From Fagopyrum homotropicum (Eukaryota; Streptophyta; Magnoliopsida; Caryophyllales; Polygonaceae), in assembly GCA_033239125.1 (NCBI GenBank), contig BSWB01000008.1:16708001-16772000 (forward strand): a DNA stretch of 64,000 nucleotides, in the 5' to 3' direction. Both the position numbers and the translations under genes were made by a program. Positions 1-10,269 of the stretch are shown piece after piece (positions within the stretch are counted from its first letter, which is position 1; the number at the start of each line of letters is the position of its first letter). The notes beneath the pieces were generated by a model. That model was given only the letters and a program-made list of their open reading frames with translations, ran no database searches and was not told the origin of the DNA.

Positions 1-9
1 GTTGATGGC

Positions 10-822
10 TTGAAATATAATCTGCTAAGTATTTCTCAAATTTGTGATAAAGACAATAAAGTCATGTTTGATTCAGAAAAATGTGAACTTCAAGACATAA
101 AGACGGGAGAAGTGTTGCTTACTACTCCTAGATGTAATAATGTTTATTCTTTGAGTACTAACCAAGTTGCAGGAACTAAGCTAAAATGTATAAAGGCCTT
201 GAGTGATGATCCAAGGCTTTGGCATAGAAGACTTGGCCACATAAGCATGCATACCATGCGGAAGCTACTCACAAAAGATTTGGTACGTGGTTTGCCAAAC
301 CTAAACTTCAAGGTTAATTACCTATGTAAGGCGTGTACACAAGGTAAACAAACAAGAGGTTCATTCAAACCTAAGAAAACTGTAAGTTCTTCTCGACCTA
401 TTGAACTTTTACATATGGATCTTTGTGGACCTATGCGTGTCAAATCTCCTGGAGGAAAACAATACATCCTTGTTATAGTGGATGATTTCTCTCGTTTTAC
501 ATGGATATCTTTTCTACGAGAAAAATCTGAAGTTTTATTTGAGTTTTCAAAATTGTGTAAGGAGTTACAAAGTTTGAAAAACCTACCAATCGTTTCTATA
601 AGAAGTGATCATGGTAGAGAATTTGATCAACTAAAGTTTGATTTGTTTTGTGCAAAATATGGTATTTCTCATAATTTTTCAACTCCTAGAACTCCTCAAC
701 AAAATGGAGTTGTGGAACGTAAGAACCGCACTCTTGAGGATATGTCTAGGACAATGCTTTTAGAAAATAATTTGCCAAAAAGCTTTTGGGCTGAAGCAGT
801 AAACACTGCAAATATATTTTAA
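10..822 (+). pseudogene. Ty1/copia pol fragment: GAG-pre-integrase and integrase core
   Basis: A 270-residue open stretch of the E polyprotein; the frame is already open at the window edge, so residue 1 is not a true start. A zinc-binding region has H72, H77, C106 and C109. The integrase catalytic triad is visible as D137 (in HMDLCGP), D199 (in RSDHGREF) and E235 (in NGVVERKNRT), with D35E-like spacing between the last two. Integrase joins element cDNA to host DNA in the nucleus. All catalytic residues are present, but the frame ends at 822 because of a short indel near 810, after which the same protein continues in another frame. Confidence 0.9.
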
Positions 823-1328
823 ATAGATGTTTAATTCGCCCTATTTCGAAAAAGACTCCTTATGAACTTTTTAAAGGAAGAAAGCCAAATATTTCATATT
901 TTAAACCCTTTGGATGTACTTGTTTTATTCACAACAATGGGAAGGACAATCTTGGAAAATTTGACGCACGTAGTGATGAAGCTATTTTCATTGGATATGC
1001 TTCAAATAGCAAATCTTATCGTGTGTATAAAAAACGTACCAAAGTTGTTGAGGAAAGCATTTATATTATTTTTTATGTAAGCAATGATGATACTTTAAGT
1101 GAGAGTTTTGCAGATTTAAATTTGAACCAAAGAGAAGATCACATTTCGGATGAAGAGGAAGATCCTAAAGGTCAAGACAAGAATATGCAAAGAAGATTCA
1201 AGATACCAAAGAAAATCCTCAAGACCTTGAAACACACCTTCAAGACCTTGAAACTGGAAATTGTGACAACAGAACTCCACTTCAAGGGCTTGAAACCCAA
1301 CTTCAAGGCCTTGAGATTGGAACAATAG
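811..1328 (+). pseudogene. Ty1/copia pol fragment: integrase C-terminal region and linker
   Basis: Reading on after the frameshift near 810 gives the usual copia integrase C-terminal sequence, with the motifs TPYELFKGRKP and FIGYASNSKSYRVY, up to about 1080. It then enters an acidic linker rich in E and D. A second frame change lies near 1195, after which the linker contains a degenerate repeat of the type LQ(D/G)LET, encoded by the palindromic DNA repeats at 1217-1316. The linker joins integrase to RT and is normally variable. The domain identity is clear; the exact frameshift positions are approximate. Confidence 0.75.
1217..1316. repeat. Palindrome array, family E (TTCAAGGCCTTGAA type)
   Basis: Four imperfect palindromes of the type TTCAAG(A/G)CCTTGAA are centred near 1224, 1245, 1287 and 1308. 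Two pairs are each about 21 bp centre to centre, and the pairs are about 42 bp apart. They lie in the integrase-RT linker. The same motif recurs at 3109-3160, 13913-14036 and 14856-14955 in this element and is not seen in the Athila elements. Confidence 0.85.
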
Positions 1329-1444
1329 GTAATACACAAACGGTACCTGAATCGAGTCAAACATATACAGCTCAACCTTCTGGATCTACTTCATCTGTCA
1401 AAAGAAGAAAAGTTCAAAACTCCTCGTATCATCCACAAGAGAAT

Positions 1445-2190
1445 GTGATCTCAGATCCAAATGTTGGAGTTCAAACTAGATCTAAAGTGAATAATCTTTC
1501 TGCCTTCACCACTTTTGTATCACTTGTCGAGCTAAAGAACTACATTCAAGCTCTTCAAGAACTAGACAGAATCATTGCCATGCAAAATGAATTAAAGGAA
1601 TTTGAGAGGAATAAGGTATGGACTCTTACTTCAAGACCAAACATCAATCAGTTATTGGCACGAAATGGGTCTTTCGAAACAAATTGGATGAAAGTGGCAA
1701 AGTCATACGAAACAAAGCACGACTTGTAGCACAAGGCTATAACCAAGAAGAAGGTATTGGTTATGAGGAGACTTTTGCTCCTGTTACCAGGTTAGAAGTC
1801 ATACGTATGCTACTTGCATTTGCATCTTTCATGAGCATAAAACTTTTTCAAATGGATGTAAAATGTTCTTTTCTAAACGGCTTCTTAGAAGAAGAAGTCT
1901 ATGTTGCTCAACCTCCTGGTTTTGAAAATGATAAATTTCCGGATCATGTTTTTAAATTAGACAAAGCTCTTTACGTTCTTAAGCAAGCTCCTCGAGCTTG
2001 GTATGAAAGATTGTCTAAATATCTTCTTAAAAACAATTTTAAAACAGGTTTGATTGATAAAACATTGTTTATCAAAACTAGAGGCAACCACATTCTAGTA
2101 GTACAAATCTATGTGGATGACATATTATTCAGTGCTACTAATGATTCCCTTTGCAAGGAATTTTCAGATATTATGTGCAGGGAAATTTGA
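1445..2190 (+). pseudogene. Ty1/copia reverse transcriptase, N-terminal and catalytic part
   Basis: The translation shows the copia RT signatures: NKVWTL, GTKWVFRNKLDE, KARLVAQGYNQEEGIGYEETFAPV, a metal-binding aspartate in QMDVKCSFLNG and the catalytic YVDDILF near 2110-2130. The frame shifts by one base near 1644, so the domain is read in two frames (1445-1729, then from about 1618). A one-base insertion near 2186 ends the second frame. RT copies the element RNA into cDNA within virus-like particles. Catalytic residues are intact but the gene is broken. Confidence 0.9.
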
Positions 2191-3057
2191 GATGAGCTTA
2201 ATGGGAGAGCTAAATTTCTTTCTTGGACTTCAAGTTACACAAGCAAAGAAAGGAATTTTCCTCAATCAAAGCAAGTATACTAAAGACTTGCTTAAAAAGT
2301 ACAAAATGGATCAATCTAAGGTTGCAAACACTCCTATGAGTTCAACACTTTCGCTAGATCATGACAAGAACGGCAAAAGTATAGTGCAAAAGGAGTATCG
2401 AGGTATGATCTGTTCATTGTTGTATCTAACTGCTAGTCGTCCTGACATTACGTTTAGCGTGTGCATGTGTGCAAGATTTCAAGCTGATCCTAAAGAGTCA
2501 CACTTGATAGCTGTGAAAAGAATTTTTCGGTATCTCAATGGCACTAAGGATCTAGGGTTATGGTACCCATGTCAAAGCTCGTTTCATCTTGTTGGCTATT
2601 CAGATGCAGACTTTGCAAGTTATAAAGTCGATAGAAAAATTACTTCTGGATGTTGTCAATTCTTAGGGTCATCCCTAATCAGTTGGCACTCCAAGAAGCA
2701 AAATTTTGTTGCCCTGTCCACAGCTGAATACATAGCTGCAGGAGCTTGTTGTGCTCAAATTCTTTGGATTGCTCAACAACTTTGTGACCTTGGCTTTGAC
2801 TTGAGAGGTATTCCTATAAAATGTGATAATACTAGTGTTATTTCTATAACCAAAAATCCTGTGCAGCATTCAAGGACTAAGCATATTGATGTAAGGCATC
2901 ACTTCATATGTGATCATGTTGAGAAAGGTGATGTTTCGATTTCTTATATCTCAACTAACTTGTAGCTTGCAGATATCTTTATCAAGCCTCTTCCTGAGGA
3001 ACAATTTAATTTTATTAGATTGGAGCTTGGTATGTTGAACAAGGAAGCATTAACGTA
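2187..3057 (+). pseudogene. Ty1/copia RT C-terminal part and RNase H
   Basis: This continues the RT after the frameshift near 2186. FEMSLMGELNFFLGLQV and TPMSSTLSLD are copia RT C-terminal motifs. RNase H follows, with GYSDADFAS (first catalytic Asp), STAEYIAAG (Glu) and a CDNTS motif. A TAG at 2963-2965 replaces a sense codon just before LADIFIKPLPEEQF, and the ancestral pol end is the TAG at 3055-3057 after LELGMLNKEALT. The ending LELGML is typical of Sirevirus pol. RNase H degrades template RNA during reverse transcription. Confidence 0.9.
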
Positions 3058-3108
3058 GCGGGAGTAAACGAGTTTTAATCGTCCTACGCATGCAGCCCAA
3101 TTGATGTT

Positions 3109-3160
3109 TTCAACGGCCTTGAAGTCAAATTCAAGGGGCCTTGAAACATATTTCAAAGGG
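3109..3160. repeat. Palindrome pair plus half-site, family E
   Basis: Two palindromes of the TTCAAGGCCTTGAA type are centred near 3116 and 3137, about 21 bp apart. A half-site TTCAAAGG follows at about 3151-3158. They lie in the non-coding spacer between pol and the env-position ORF, so the motif is not confined to coding repeats. Confidence 0.75.
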
Positions 3161-3478
3161 TACATAAATAAAATGGATCAATTAGAAGTTCATATCTTTT
3201 AGATATTGAATTATCTAATTTTTATTCTTTAAAAGGGATTTCAAAAGGTTTTGTTTTCAGATTCAAAGGATTTTGAAAAGTGGTTACCAAAATTATGGAA
3301 GGAATTTTTATCACTCAAGATCTTAAAATCTTTTGATCTTATGTTGATTAGACTTCTTCCCTAAATACCTCTTCTCTTCCCTCTTTCTTTCTTCCGCTTC
3401 CCTTTTCTTTTGAAAGAACGGTGCCTTTACTCTTCCGATTTTCCAAAACCCTCTTCATTGTTTTCTCAAAATTTCTCA

Positions 3479-4097
3479 ATGGCTCCCAAGATATCTTCAG
3501 TAACGAAGCAACATCTTCAGTTCCAAAACGACAGAGGGTCGTTCAAGTGTCGTCCGACTCTGACTCAAGTTCCGACTCTGGATCGAGTTCGAGTTCGAGT
3601 TCATCAGGGTTCTCTAGTGACACGGATAGTTTTGCTAGAATAGGGTTTCCATCAATCTCGTTCATCAACCCAACAGCAGCTAAAAAGTGGGTCAAGGAGT
3701 ATGATGACCGCTTTCAGTGCATGTGTGAGGGTGTACACAGCGAACTGTTTACTTGCTCGTCTATGTCGGGGCTTGAAGCGCTCCAAGCGAGCTCTATATG
3801 GATTATGCTGAATCCAGGAGAATCGTCATTTCCTCGACTGACAAGACTGTTCTATGCCAACTTGACGGCAAGGAATGAGAGAGGGGAGTGGGTTCTAAAC
3901 TCGGTTATCAAAGGTAAGAAAATCACCCTCACTTCTGAAATTATAGAAGATATTTTTGGAATCCCTCTGTATGATGCTTTAGATGACTCAAACCCTGCTA
4001 GAACTTTAAGGCTAGCTAGCTAAAGAACAACTTCTCCTTTCTAATGCCTTATCAGCACCAACCATCATTTGTTTAACTCTGGAGGCTAGAATAGTTT
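3479..4097 (+). pseudogene. Env-position ORF of Sirevirus E, N-terminal half (putative plant transposon protein type)
   Basis: A likely ATG at 3479 opens MAPKISS. A frameshift near 3510 moves the reading to the frame that stays open to 4023, with a serine/aspartate-rich stretch (VSSDSDSSSDSGSSS) and then a globular region. That region contains FPRLTRLFYANL and ITLTSEIIEDIFGIP, resembling the plant-specific putative plant transposon protein domain. No signal peptide or membrane segment is visible, so envelope describes position only. The ORF is cut by chromovirus F at 4098 and resumes at 12677. Its function is unknown. Confidence 0.65.
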
Positions 4098-4807
4098 TGT
4101 GACACCTATTTCATTTCTAGTTGATTACCAGTTAATTAACCCTATTTAAAGCAATAAGCAGAAAAGCGGAAAATGTAAATTTTTAAAACTTTATCTTACC
4201 ACCATATTCACAACATATATACATACTAACATACGTCATAAAACTTTGTTTAACAAACACAACTGTTTTAAAACCACACAACACATCCTAGGCGGTAGCA
4301 TCCTATAACAGCCCACCTGATATGATCTCAAATCCAGGTGTTAGGTCCAACGTCCTTGCCTTTATCAGGCCGAGTCCGAGCAGCTGAAAAATGTGGATAT
4401 AACAACAATGAGCCACACACTCAGTAAGGGTCTACAAATCGCACTCTCCCAATATATATAAGTATCTAATATCCCGTCCCCAAAGAACACTCTATACCCT
4501 TCCTCACATTCGAAAGCACACATGCATATCCACATTCACATATAATTCCACAACCATTCATATCACATTTCACATAAACATTCAAGCATGTTATCACACA
4601 TCACATATAAACATATCATCTCATCACTAATAAATAATCATAACATAAAATATAACATGCTAGACTCGATCACATCGATGCATAGGTGATAATTAACTAA
4701 CTAGCCCCAACTGATCGTACGATATATTTTCTCATGTGCTTTCGTATTTCTTTTCTTTATTTCTTTCTTTCTTTTTTTCTTTCGGTTCGCCAACCCGATA
4801 GCGTCCT

Positions 4808-4958
4808 AGGCCCCCTGTAGATCAGGTAGCGACCTCGGGCATCTTGTCCTAAGACCCCCTGTAAATCAGGTTGCGATCTTGGACTATTTTTCTTATCTTG
4901 AGGCCCCCTGTAGATCAGGTAGCGACCTTTGAGGCCCCCTGTAGATCAGGTAGCGACT
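4808..4958. repeat. Tandem repeat in the LTR of F (about 27-30 bp unit, four copies)
   Basis: Four units contain GGCCCCCTGTAGATCAGG followed by TAGCGACCT or close variants, at about 4808-4834, 4850-4880, 4900-4928 and 4930-4958. Each unit holds the inverted repeat CCTG-5 nt-CAGG. The same array is present in the other LTR at about 10979-11128, so it existed before insertion. Confidence 0.85.
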
Positions 4959-6040
4959 TCGTCCCCCGGAAACCCATACGGGACCCAGTTGGGCTAATTA
5001 ATCAATTACCTTCCTATATTATCACTTTCATATCATAACTCAATTTCATGTTTTCATCACATCCCTTTTCATTATCATATCATGTGCCTCATGCATGCTT
5101 TCATAAAGATCATCAAGTCATCATCATCTCACTCATATACATATAAGCATGCATAAAATCATAACAAACAAATATATATATACACACAAGCATGCATAAA
5201 ATCATGGCATAATAAACACATAATATATATTGAGCAAGTGTAATTCATATACACATACCTCGCAAGTAAGAACAATAAAACCTCGCAAACCAACTATTGA
5301 GTCCGTTTCCCACTCGGACTATCCTCTTTTATCGTGCTTGGATACGCTCACAAAGCAACTAAGTTATAGTTAGACCGAAACCTTCAGCAACACCTGTTGA
5401 GAATATCATATTCTTCGTATTAAACTTCTCGCTTCAAACACCAGTTAAATAAATTCCTTTGAATTTAATTAGCTTATAGCATTTTCTAGAATCCCAATTT
5501 AATTAATTAACCTATAATTAATTAATTAAATTTCGCCAGAACAACGTTTTGCCCACAGGCAATTTCTGAACCCAACTGTCATCAAATCTCATCAAACAAA
5601 CAGCCCCTAATCACCAGAATAAAGTAACGAGCATAATGGAATTTCCAATTATCCATTTTGACAAGCCTAAGGTCAATTTAGATCAAATCGCAATACGGAA
5701 AACGAATAAATTCATAACTTATTCGTTACTAACCCGATTGACGATCCGAAAGAAGATTCAGAATCACAACGACGCAGACTACGCTCGGACACCATCAAAT
5801 TCTCCGGACCTTGAGCGACGGAACCTCCCTAGTATCATATATGCTCGACCAGGCCTTTCCTTGCTCGGAAATGTAGAAACTCGGTACCAAAATGAAGAGA
5901 ATGAAGAGAGTAATCCAAAAACTCAAACGGATTTGAAATCGGATTAGAAACGGAGAGTAGATCTGAGTTTGAAGGTTGAGAGAAATCAGAGCTTTTACGA
6001 GGAAACGTGAAAGTAAATGAATTAATAAACGATATTTCTG

Positions 6041-6049
6041 CTATTTATA
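6041..6049 (-). promoter_or_regulatory. TATA box in LTR of F
   Basis: The minus strand reads TATAAATAG, a good plant TATA match, inside the LTR and in the element's sense. It is conserved at 12211-12219 in the other LTR. No start site can be proven from sequence. Confidence 0.55.
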
Positions 6050-6501
6050 GCGAATATGATAATTATCCTTTAGCGGAGTCGATGATTATCCTTTAGCGGA
6101 ATCGATAATTATCCTTTCACCGATCCGAAAAAGCGGTTCAAGACTCCTTCTCCAAACTTCTTGAAATTGGAATAATACATCTGAAATATTGTATGGATAA
6201 TTATTCCGCAATTGTCCCGAAAAACGCATATTCCTAAGCCGTCTTTCTTAGCCGCTAAGAAACGAAATAGCGACTCTTTTGACCGTTTTGCCTTTCCATG
6301 TTTTTCATATCTAGGACATGTCCGATGTCCTGATCACTTCTTTCAACTGCATTTTTGTTAATTGAAGCTCTCAAATGCTCCAAATAGCACCGGTTTGTAA
6401 TATCATCTAGGAGCAAGTTACCTCGAGAGGTATCTCGTGTTAAAACGGATTTAATTCCTTAAAATTCTCGATATGGTCATCTTCGATTTTTGACTGTTAC
6501 A

Positions 6502-6516
6502 AATATCTCCCACTTT
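6502..6516 (-). other. Polypurine tract of chromovirus F
   Basis: Directly inside the 3' LTR, the minus strand reads AAAGTGGGAGATATT, purine-rich and next to the LTR boundary, where plus-strand DNA synthesis would be primed. The assignment rests on position and composition. Confidence 0.65.
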
Positions 6517-6611
6517 AAGAAATTTCGTCCCGAAATTTAAGAAAGGACGTAGAACCAAAATCGTAGATATATCAAAAGGATGCACAACCGGATCACAATT
6601 TCTCGAGGTTC

Positions 6612-7155
6612 TTACTCAAAAAGATAGGGGTATTTCGCTCTCATATCTCGCTCGGTCTCCCATGTAGCCTCTCGAGCTGAATGATGTCCCCATCTGACCT
6701 TCACCATCGGAATCTCCTTGTTTCTCAATCTTCGAACTTGTTTGCCTAAAACCTCAACTGGTTCTTCTGGGTAGGACAAGTTCTCAGATACTTCTATCTC
6801 AGGTTCGGGAATGATATGACTAGGATCTGACCTATACCTCCGTAGCACCGATATGTGAAAGACGTCATGCAATCTTGATAACTCTGGTGGTAACGCCAAC
6901 CTATAGTGGTCCGATCTTCTCTAAGATCTCATATGGACCAATGTATCTCGGTGCTAACTTCCCATGCCTACCAAATCTCATAACTCCCCTCCAAGGAGAT
7001 ACTTTCAAAAACACTCTATCGCCTATCTCATATGTCATCTCTCGACTATGGCGATCAAAGTAGCTCTTTTGACGATCTTGTGCTGCCTTCAAGCACTACT
7101 GTACTACTTGTACTTTCTCTATTGTCTGTTGTACAAGTTCAGGACCCTCTATCTG
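6612..7155 (-). pseudogene. Chromovirus F integrase C-terminal region and chromodomain
   Basis: From 7155 downward the minus strand encodes the end of integrase, with DRQKSYFDRHSREMTYEIGDRVFLKV and the GPF/Y-like segment PRYIGPYEI. LPPELSRLHDVFHISVLRRYRSDPSHI follows, and then a C-terminal chromodomain (VLGKQVRRLRNKEIPMVKVRW...ATWETERDM) ending at 6612. In chromoviruses this domain directs integration toward marked chromatin. At least one stop (near 7110) and a frameshift near 6900 break the frame. The chromodomain assignment rests on its position and on the VKVRW and ATWE motifs. Confidence 0.88.
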
Positions 7156-7941
7156 TCACATGCCCTCAAAATCCCAGCATATAGGTGTGCGACACTTCCT
7201 TCCATACAAGGCCTCGTAAGGGGCCATACCAATACTTGAATGGAAACTGTTATTATACGCAAATTCGAGCAATGGCAGGTTAGAATCCCAGTTACCTTTA
7301 AGCTCCAAAACACAAGATCTCAACATCTCCTCCAAGGTCTGAATCGTTCTCTCTGATTGTCCGTCTGTCTGAGGATGAAATGCCGTACTGAAATGCAATC
7401 TTGTACCTAAGGCATTTTGCAGACTTCCCCAGAAATGCGAGGTAAACCTCGGATCTCTATCGGATACAATCGATACAGGGACTCCGTGCAGTCGAACAAT
7501 CTCTCTCACATACAACTCTGCCAGCTCATCTAAGGAGTTATCTTGTCTCATCGGTAAGAAGTGAGCAGATTTCGTCAATCTGTCTACAATCACCCATACT
7601 GTGTCATTCTTTCTGAAAGTCCTAGGAAGTCCAACAACAAAATCCATTGTAATCCGCTCCCACTTCCACTCAGGAACTGATAAAGATTGTAACTTTCCTG
7701 CCGGTGCTTGGTGTTCAGCCTTCACTTGCTGACACACTAGACATCGAGCCACAAAATCAGCTACCTCTCGTCTCATCCTAGGCCACCAATAGATCTTCCT
7801 CAGGTCATTAAACATCTTCGTACTCCCAGGATGCATGGAATACCTCGAGGAATGTGCCTCTTCAAGTAGCTTCTTCTTTAACTCCTCAGTGTTTGGCACG
7901 CATATCCGTGCACCTCTGTATAACACTCCTTCATCAGACAA
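7156..7941 (-). pseudogene. Chromovirus F integrase catalytic region
   Basis: A 261-residue open stretch. The N-terminal zinc region shows HSSRYSMHPG and CLVCQQVK, giving an HHCC finger. The catalytic triad appears in ITMDFVVGLP (D), IVSDRDPRF (D) and TDGQSERTIQTLEEM (E). LEFAYNNSFHSSIGMAPYEALYGRKCRTPICW is the usual downstream block of Ty3/gypsy integrase. The stretch is undamaged, but both neighbouring pieces are in other frames or behind stops, so it is a fragment of a dead polyprotein. Confidence 0.92.
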
Positions 7942-8428
7942 CTAGAAGTGTGTAGTGGTAGCATCTCCCACTTTAGCTTTCAACTTTTTCAGTGTATCAT
8001 CCTCATCTTGTCTAATTGAAATCTCATCAAGAATCAACGGTCTTACCTGAATGTTCGCTATCAACTCAGATCCTCTTACATCCGTCTCTACTCGCATAAC
8101 TTTGAGAGCGAATAGATGCTCAACTTTGTAGTTGACCTTACCGCCTTGGTCACTGCTCTTTCTGCTGAGAGTGTCAGCTACCACATTCGTCTTTCCTGGA
8201 TGGTACTCTATAGTGCAATCATAATCCTTGAGTAACTACATCCATCTTCTCTGCCTCAGATTTAGATCCCTCTAAGTGGGAATATACTTCAGGCTTTTAT
8301 GGTGTAAACACCGGAAATGTATCACCATAAAGATAGTGCCTCCAGGTCTTAAGAGCATGAACTATAGCAGCAAGCTCTAGGTCGTGTGTAGGGTAGTTCT
8401 GCTCATGAGGTCTCAACTGTCTAGATGT
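7942..8428 (-). pseudogene. Chromovirus F RNase H C-terminal part and linker
   Basis: MVADTLSRKSSDQGG is the conserved end of Ty3/gypsy RNase H (normally N-V-A-D-x-L-S-R), followed by the linker to the integrase finger. The stretch 8185-8428 contains the middle of RNase H in broken frames. It is part of the same decayed polyprotein. Confidence 0.8.
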
Positions 8429-8821
8429 TTATGCTATTACCTTCCCTTCCCGCATTAGAACTCCTCCTAAGCCACTTCTAGATGCGTCGGTGTAAACCAC
8501 AAAGTTACCCTTATCTGAGGGTACAACTAGAATAGAGAACGTAGTTAATCTTTTCTTAAGTTCTTCAAAGCTCTCTTGACAACTGTAGTCCCATACAAAT
8601 TGTTGATTCTTCTTTAGCAAGTTAGTCAATGGGCGCGCGATAATCGAGAAGTTCTTTACAAACCTTCTGTAATAACCCGCAAGTCCTAAGAAGATGCGAA
8701 TCTCCGTAATGCTCTTTGGAATTTCCCATTCTGTAATAGCCTTGATCTTGGATGGATCAGGTTGTATACCATCTCGTGATATCACATGCCCTAGAAAGGC
8801 TGATCCGTCCAAAACTCGCAC
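8429..8821 (-). pseudogene. Chromovirus F RT thumb/connection and start of RNase H
   Basis: The 130-residue stretch has FLGHVISRDGIQPDPSKIKAI, FLGLAGYYRRFVKNFSIIARPLT and then the RNase H opening VVYTDASRSGLGGVL with the first catalytic Asp. These are standard Ty3/gypsy blocks. It overlaps the preceding RT piece (8791-9093) in a different frame, showing a frameshift near 8800. Confidence 0.9.
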
Positions 8822-9210
8822 TTGCTGAACTTCGCGTATAACTGTCTCTCCCTTAGAATCCCTAAGATACGTCTCAAATGTTCTCTATGAGTATCTGCAT
8901 CTCGGGAATATATCAAGATATCATCAATGAAGACCACAACAAACTGATCTAGATAGGGTTGGAAGATCGAGTTCATCAACGCCATGAATGCTGCAAGTGC
9001 ATTCGTCAACCCAAAAGGCATAACTATAAACTCATAGTGTCCATACCGAGTACGAAAAGTTGTCTTCGGTATTGAATTCTCTGCTATCCTCAACTGTCAG
9101 TACCCCGATTGAAGGTCAATCTTTGAAAACATTGTAGCACCCCTTAACTGATCAAGCAAGTCCTCTATCCTCGGTAAGGGATACTTGTTCTTGATTGTGA
9201 TTTTGTTCAG
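8791..9210 (-). pseudogene. Chromovirus F RT palm domain
   Basis: The open part 8791-9093 encodes IPKTTFRTRYGHYEFIVMPFGLTNA and the active site FIDDILIYSRD, then HREHLRRILGILRERQLYAKFSKCEFW. The stretch 9094-9210 carries the preceding RT block with stops. The FIDD form of the YxDD motif is normal in chromoviruses. RT would copy element RNA, but this copy is broken. Confidence 0.9.
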
Positions 9211-9686
9211 CTAACGGTAGTCTATGCACAATCGTAAGCTACCGTCCTTCTTCTTCACAAAAAGCATTGGTGCACCCCAAGGAGAAATACTCGGGCATAT
9301 AAAGCCCTTCTCAAGTAACTCCTTCAATTGTTTCCTTAACTCCTTCAGGTCTAGCGGAGCCATCCCGTAAGGAGCAATTGATATAGGCGTTGCACTTGGT
9401 AATGCCTCAATCTCTAAGTGTACCATATACTCGGAGGTAAACTAGGTAAATCATCAAGGAAAACGTCAGGAAATTCTCTGACAACATCCACCTCAGATAC
9501 TCCGGGACTAACAATAGTTGAATCTGACACACTAGCCAGATAAGCTTGACACCCTTCTCGAAGTAATCTAAAAGTTTTCATTGTAGATATGAGGCAAGCA
9601 GGAATCATATTCCTCTCACATGTCAGAATCACCTCTCTCACCCCATCTACCTCCGTGGTGATTTCCTTTGTATAACAATTAATCAA
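9211..9686 (-). pseudogene. Chromovirus F protease remnant, linker and RT fingers
   Basis: 9414-9686 encodes the end of protease and the linker, with CERNMIPACLISTMKTFRLLREGCQAYLASV and VVREFPDVFLDDLPSLPP. 9211-9426 encodes the first RT block, LRKQLKELLEKGFICPSISPWGAPMLFVKKKDGSLRLCIDYR. The two overlap in different frames. The protease active site itself is absent: the sequence runs from mid-gag into the last part of protease, so an internal deletion is likely. Confidence 0.85.
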
Positions 9687-9759
9687 AGTTATATGAGTGG
9701 ATGATCAATTCATTACTAACATCACACCAAACTCTCTCCAAAAACCAAATCATGTCAAC

Positions 9760-10179
9760 ACTAGTGGTATACTACGGCCATTAGGGACCGTGTCCCACCA
9801 ATCTCTAGATGCTTCCTCAATCAAGGATATATCATATTGTACCCGTCTCTCAGTAGGGATATAACTCTATCTATAATGGTCTCAGTGTTCCTCAACCACT
9901 CCTCCACTACCAATGGATCAGTGGTCCCCTCAAACAGCTTCACCCCTTGGCGGTGAATCTTCTCGAGATTCTTGTCCGTCTCTACTAGAATAATACCCGC
10001 CTGAGACACTATTGTGTTTGTGGTGGTATAACTTCTCTTAATTATTGCACTAACTCGGGTATACCAGCCATATCCAAAGGTGGTAATGATATTGGCTACA
10101 TTGACACCTTAGGGTGCTCTTGATCATTCATACCCTGAGCATGTACACACTCAGTCGCCCTTTGGCAGTGCTCCGCCAT
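9760..10179 (-). pseudogene. Chromovirus F gag remnant
   Basis: The likely start is the ATG at 10177-10179 (MAEHCQRAT), followed soon by stops. A recognisable piece at 9821-10009 contains VKLFEGTTDPLVVEEWLRNTE, a conserved start of the chromovirus gag domain, and a DWWDTVPN block lies near 9800. The rest of the capsid region, the zinc knuckle and the protease active site are missing. Gag would form the virus-like particle. Confidence 0.75.
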
Positions 10180-10251
10180 CTAAAAGAAAAAGAAACTTTC
10201 AAAAGCTTTGCAGAAAACTTCCAACAACCCAAGCCAAGGAATCATATCCCT

Positions 10252-10263
10252 GCTCTGATACCA
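10252..10263 (-). other. Primer binding site of F, initiator methionine tRNA type
   Basis: The minus strand reads TGGTATCAGAGC a few bases inside the 5' LTR. This is the standard plant primer site complementary to the 3' end of initiator tRNA-Met. Confidence 0.93.
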
Positions 10264-10269
10264 ACCAAA

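Larger units (their letters stand above)
4098..6501 (-). repeat. LTR of chromovirus F (3' LTR in element sense), 2404 bp
   Basis: It starts TGTGACACC and ends TGTTACA on the plus strand and matches 10270-12671 with a few percent differences by eye. It contains a TATA motif on the minus strand at 6041-6049, a four-unit tandem repeat at 4808-4958 and T-rich low-complexity sequence near 4740-4790. A 103-codon plus-strand ORF (5636-5947) lies antisense to the element and is not treated as a gene. Confidence 0.93.

Noticed and set aside
5636..5947. 103-codon ORF in the LTR of F, repeated at 11806-12117
   Set aside because: It is antisense to the element, has no recognisable domain, and the two copies differ by about 11 amino acids, as expected without coding constraint.
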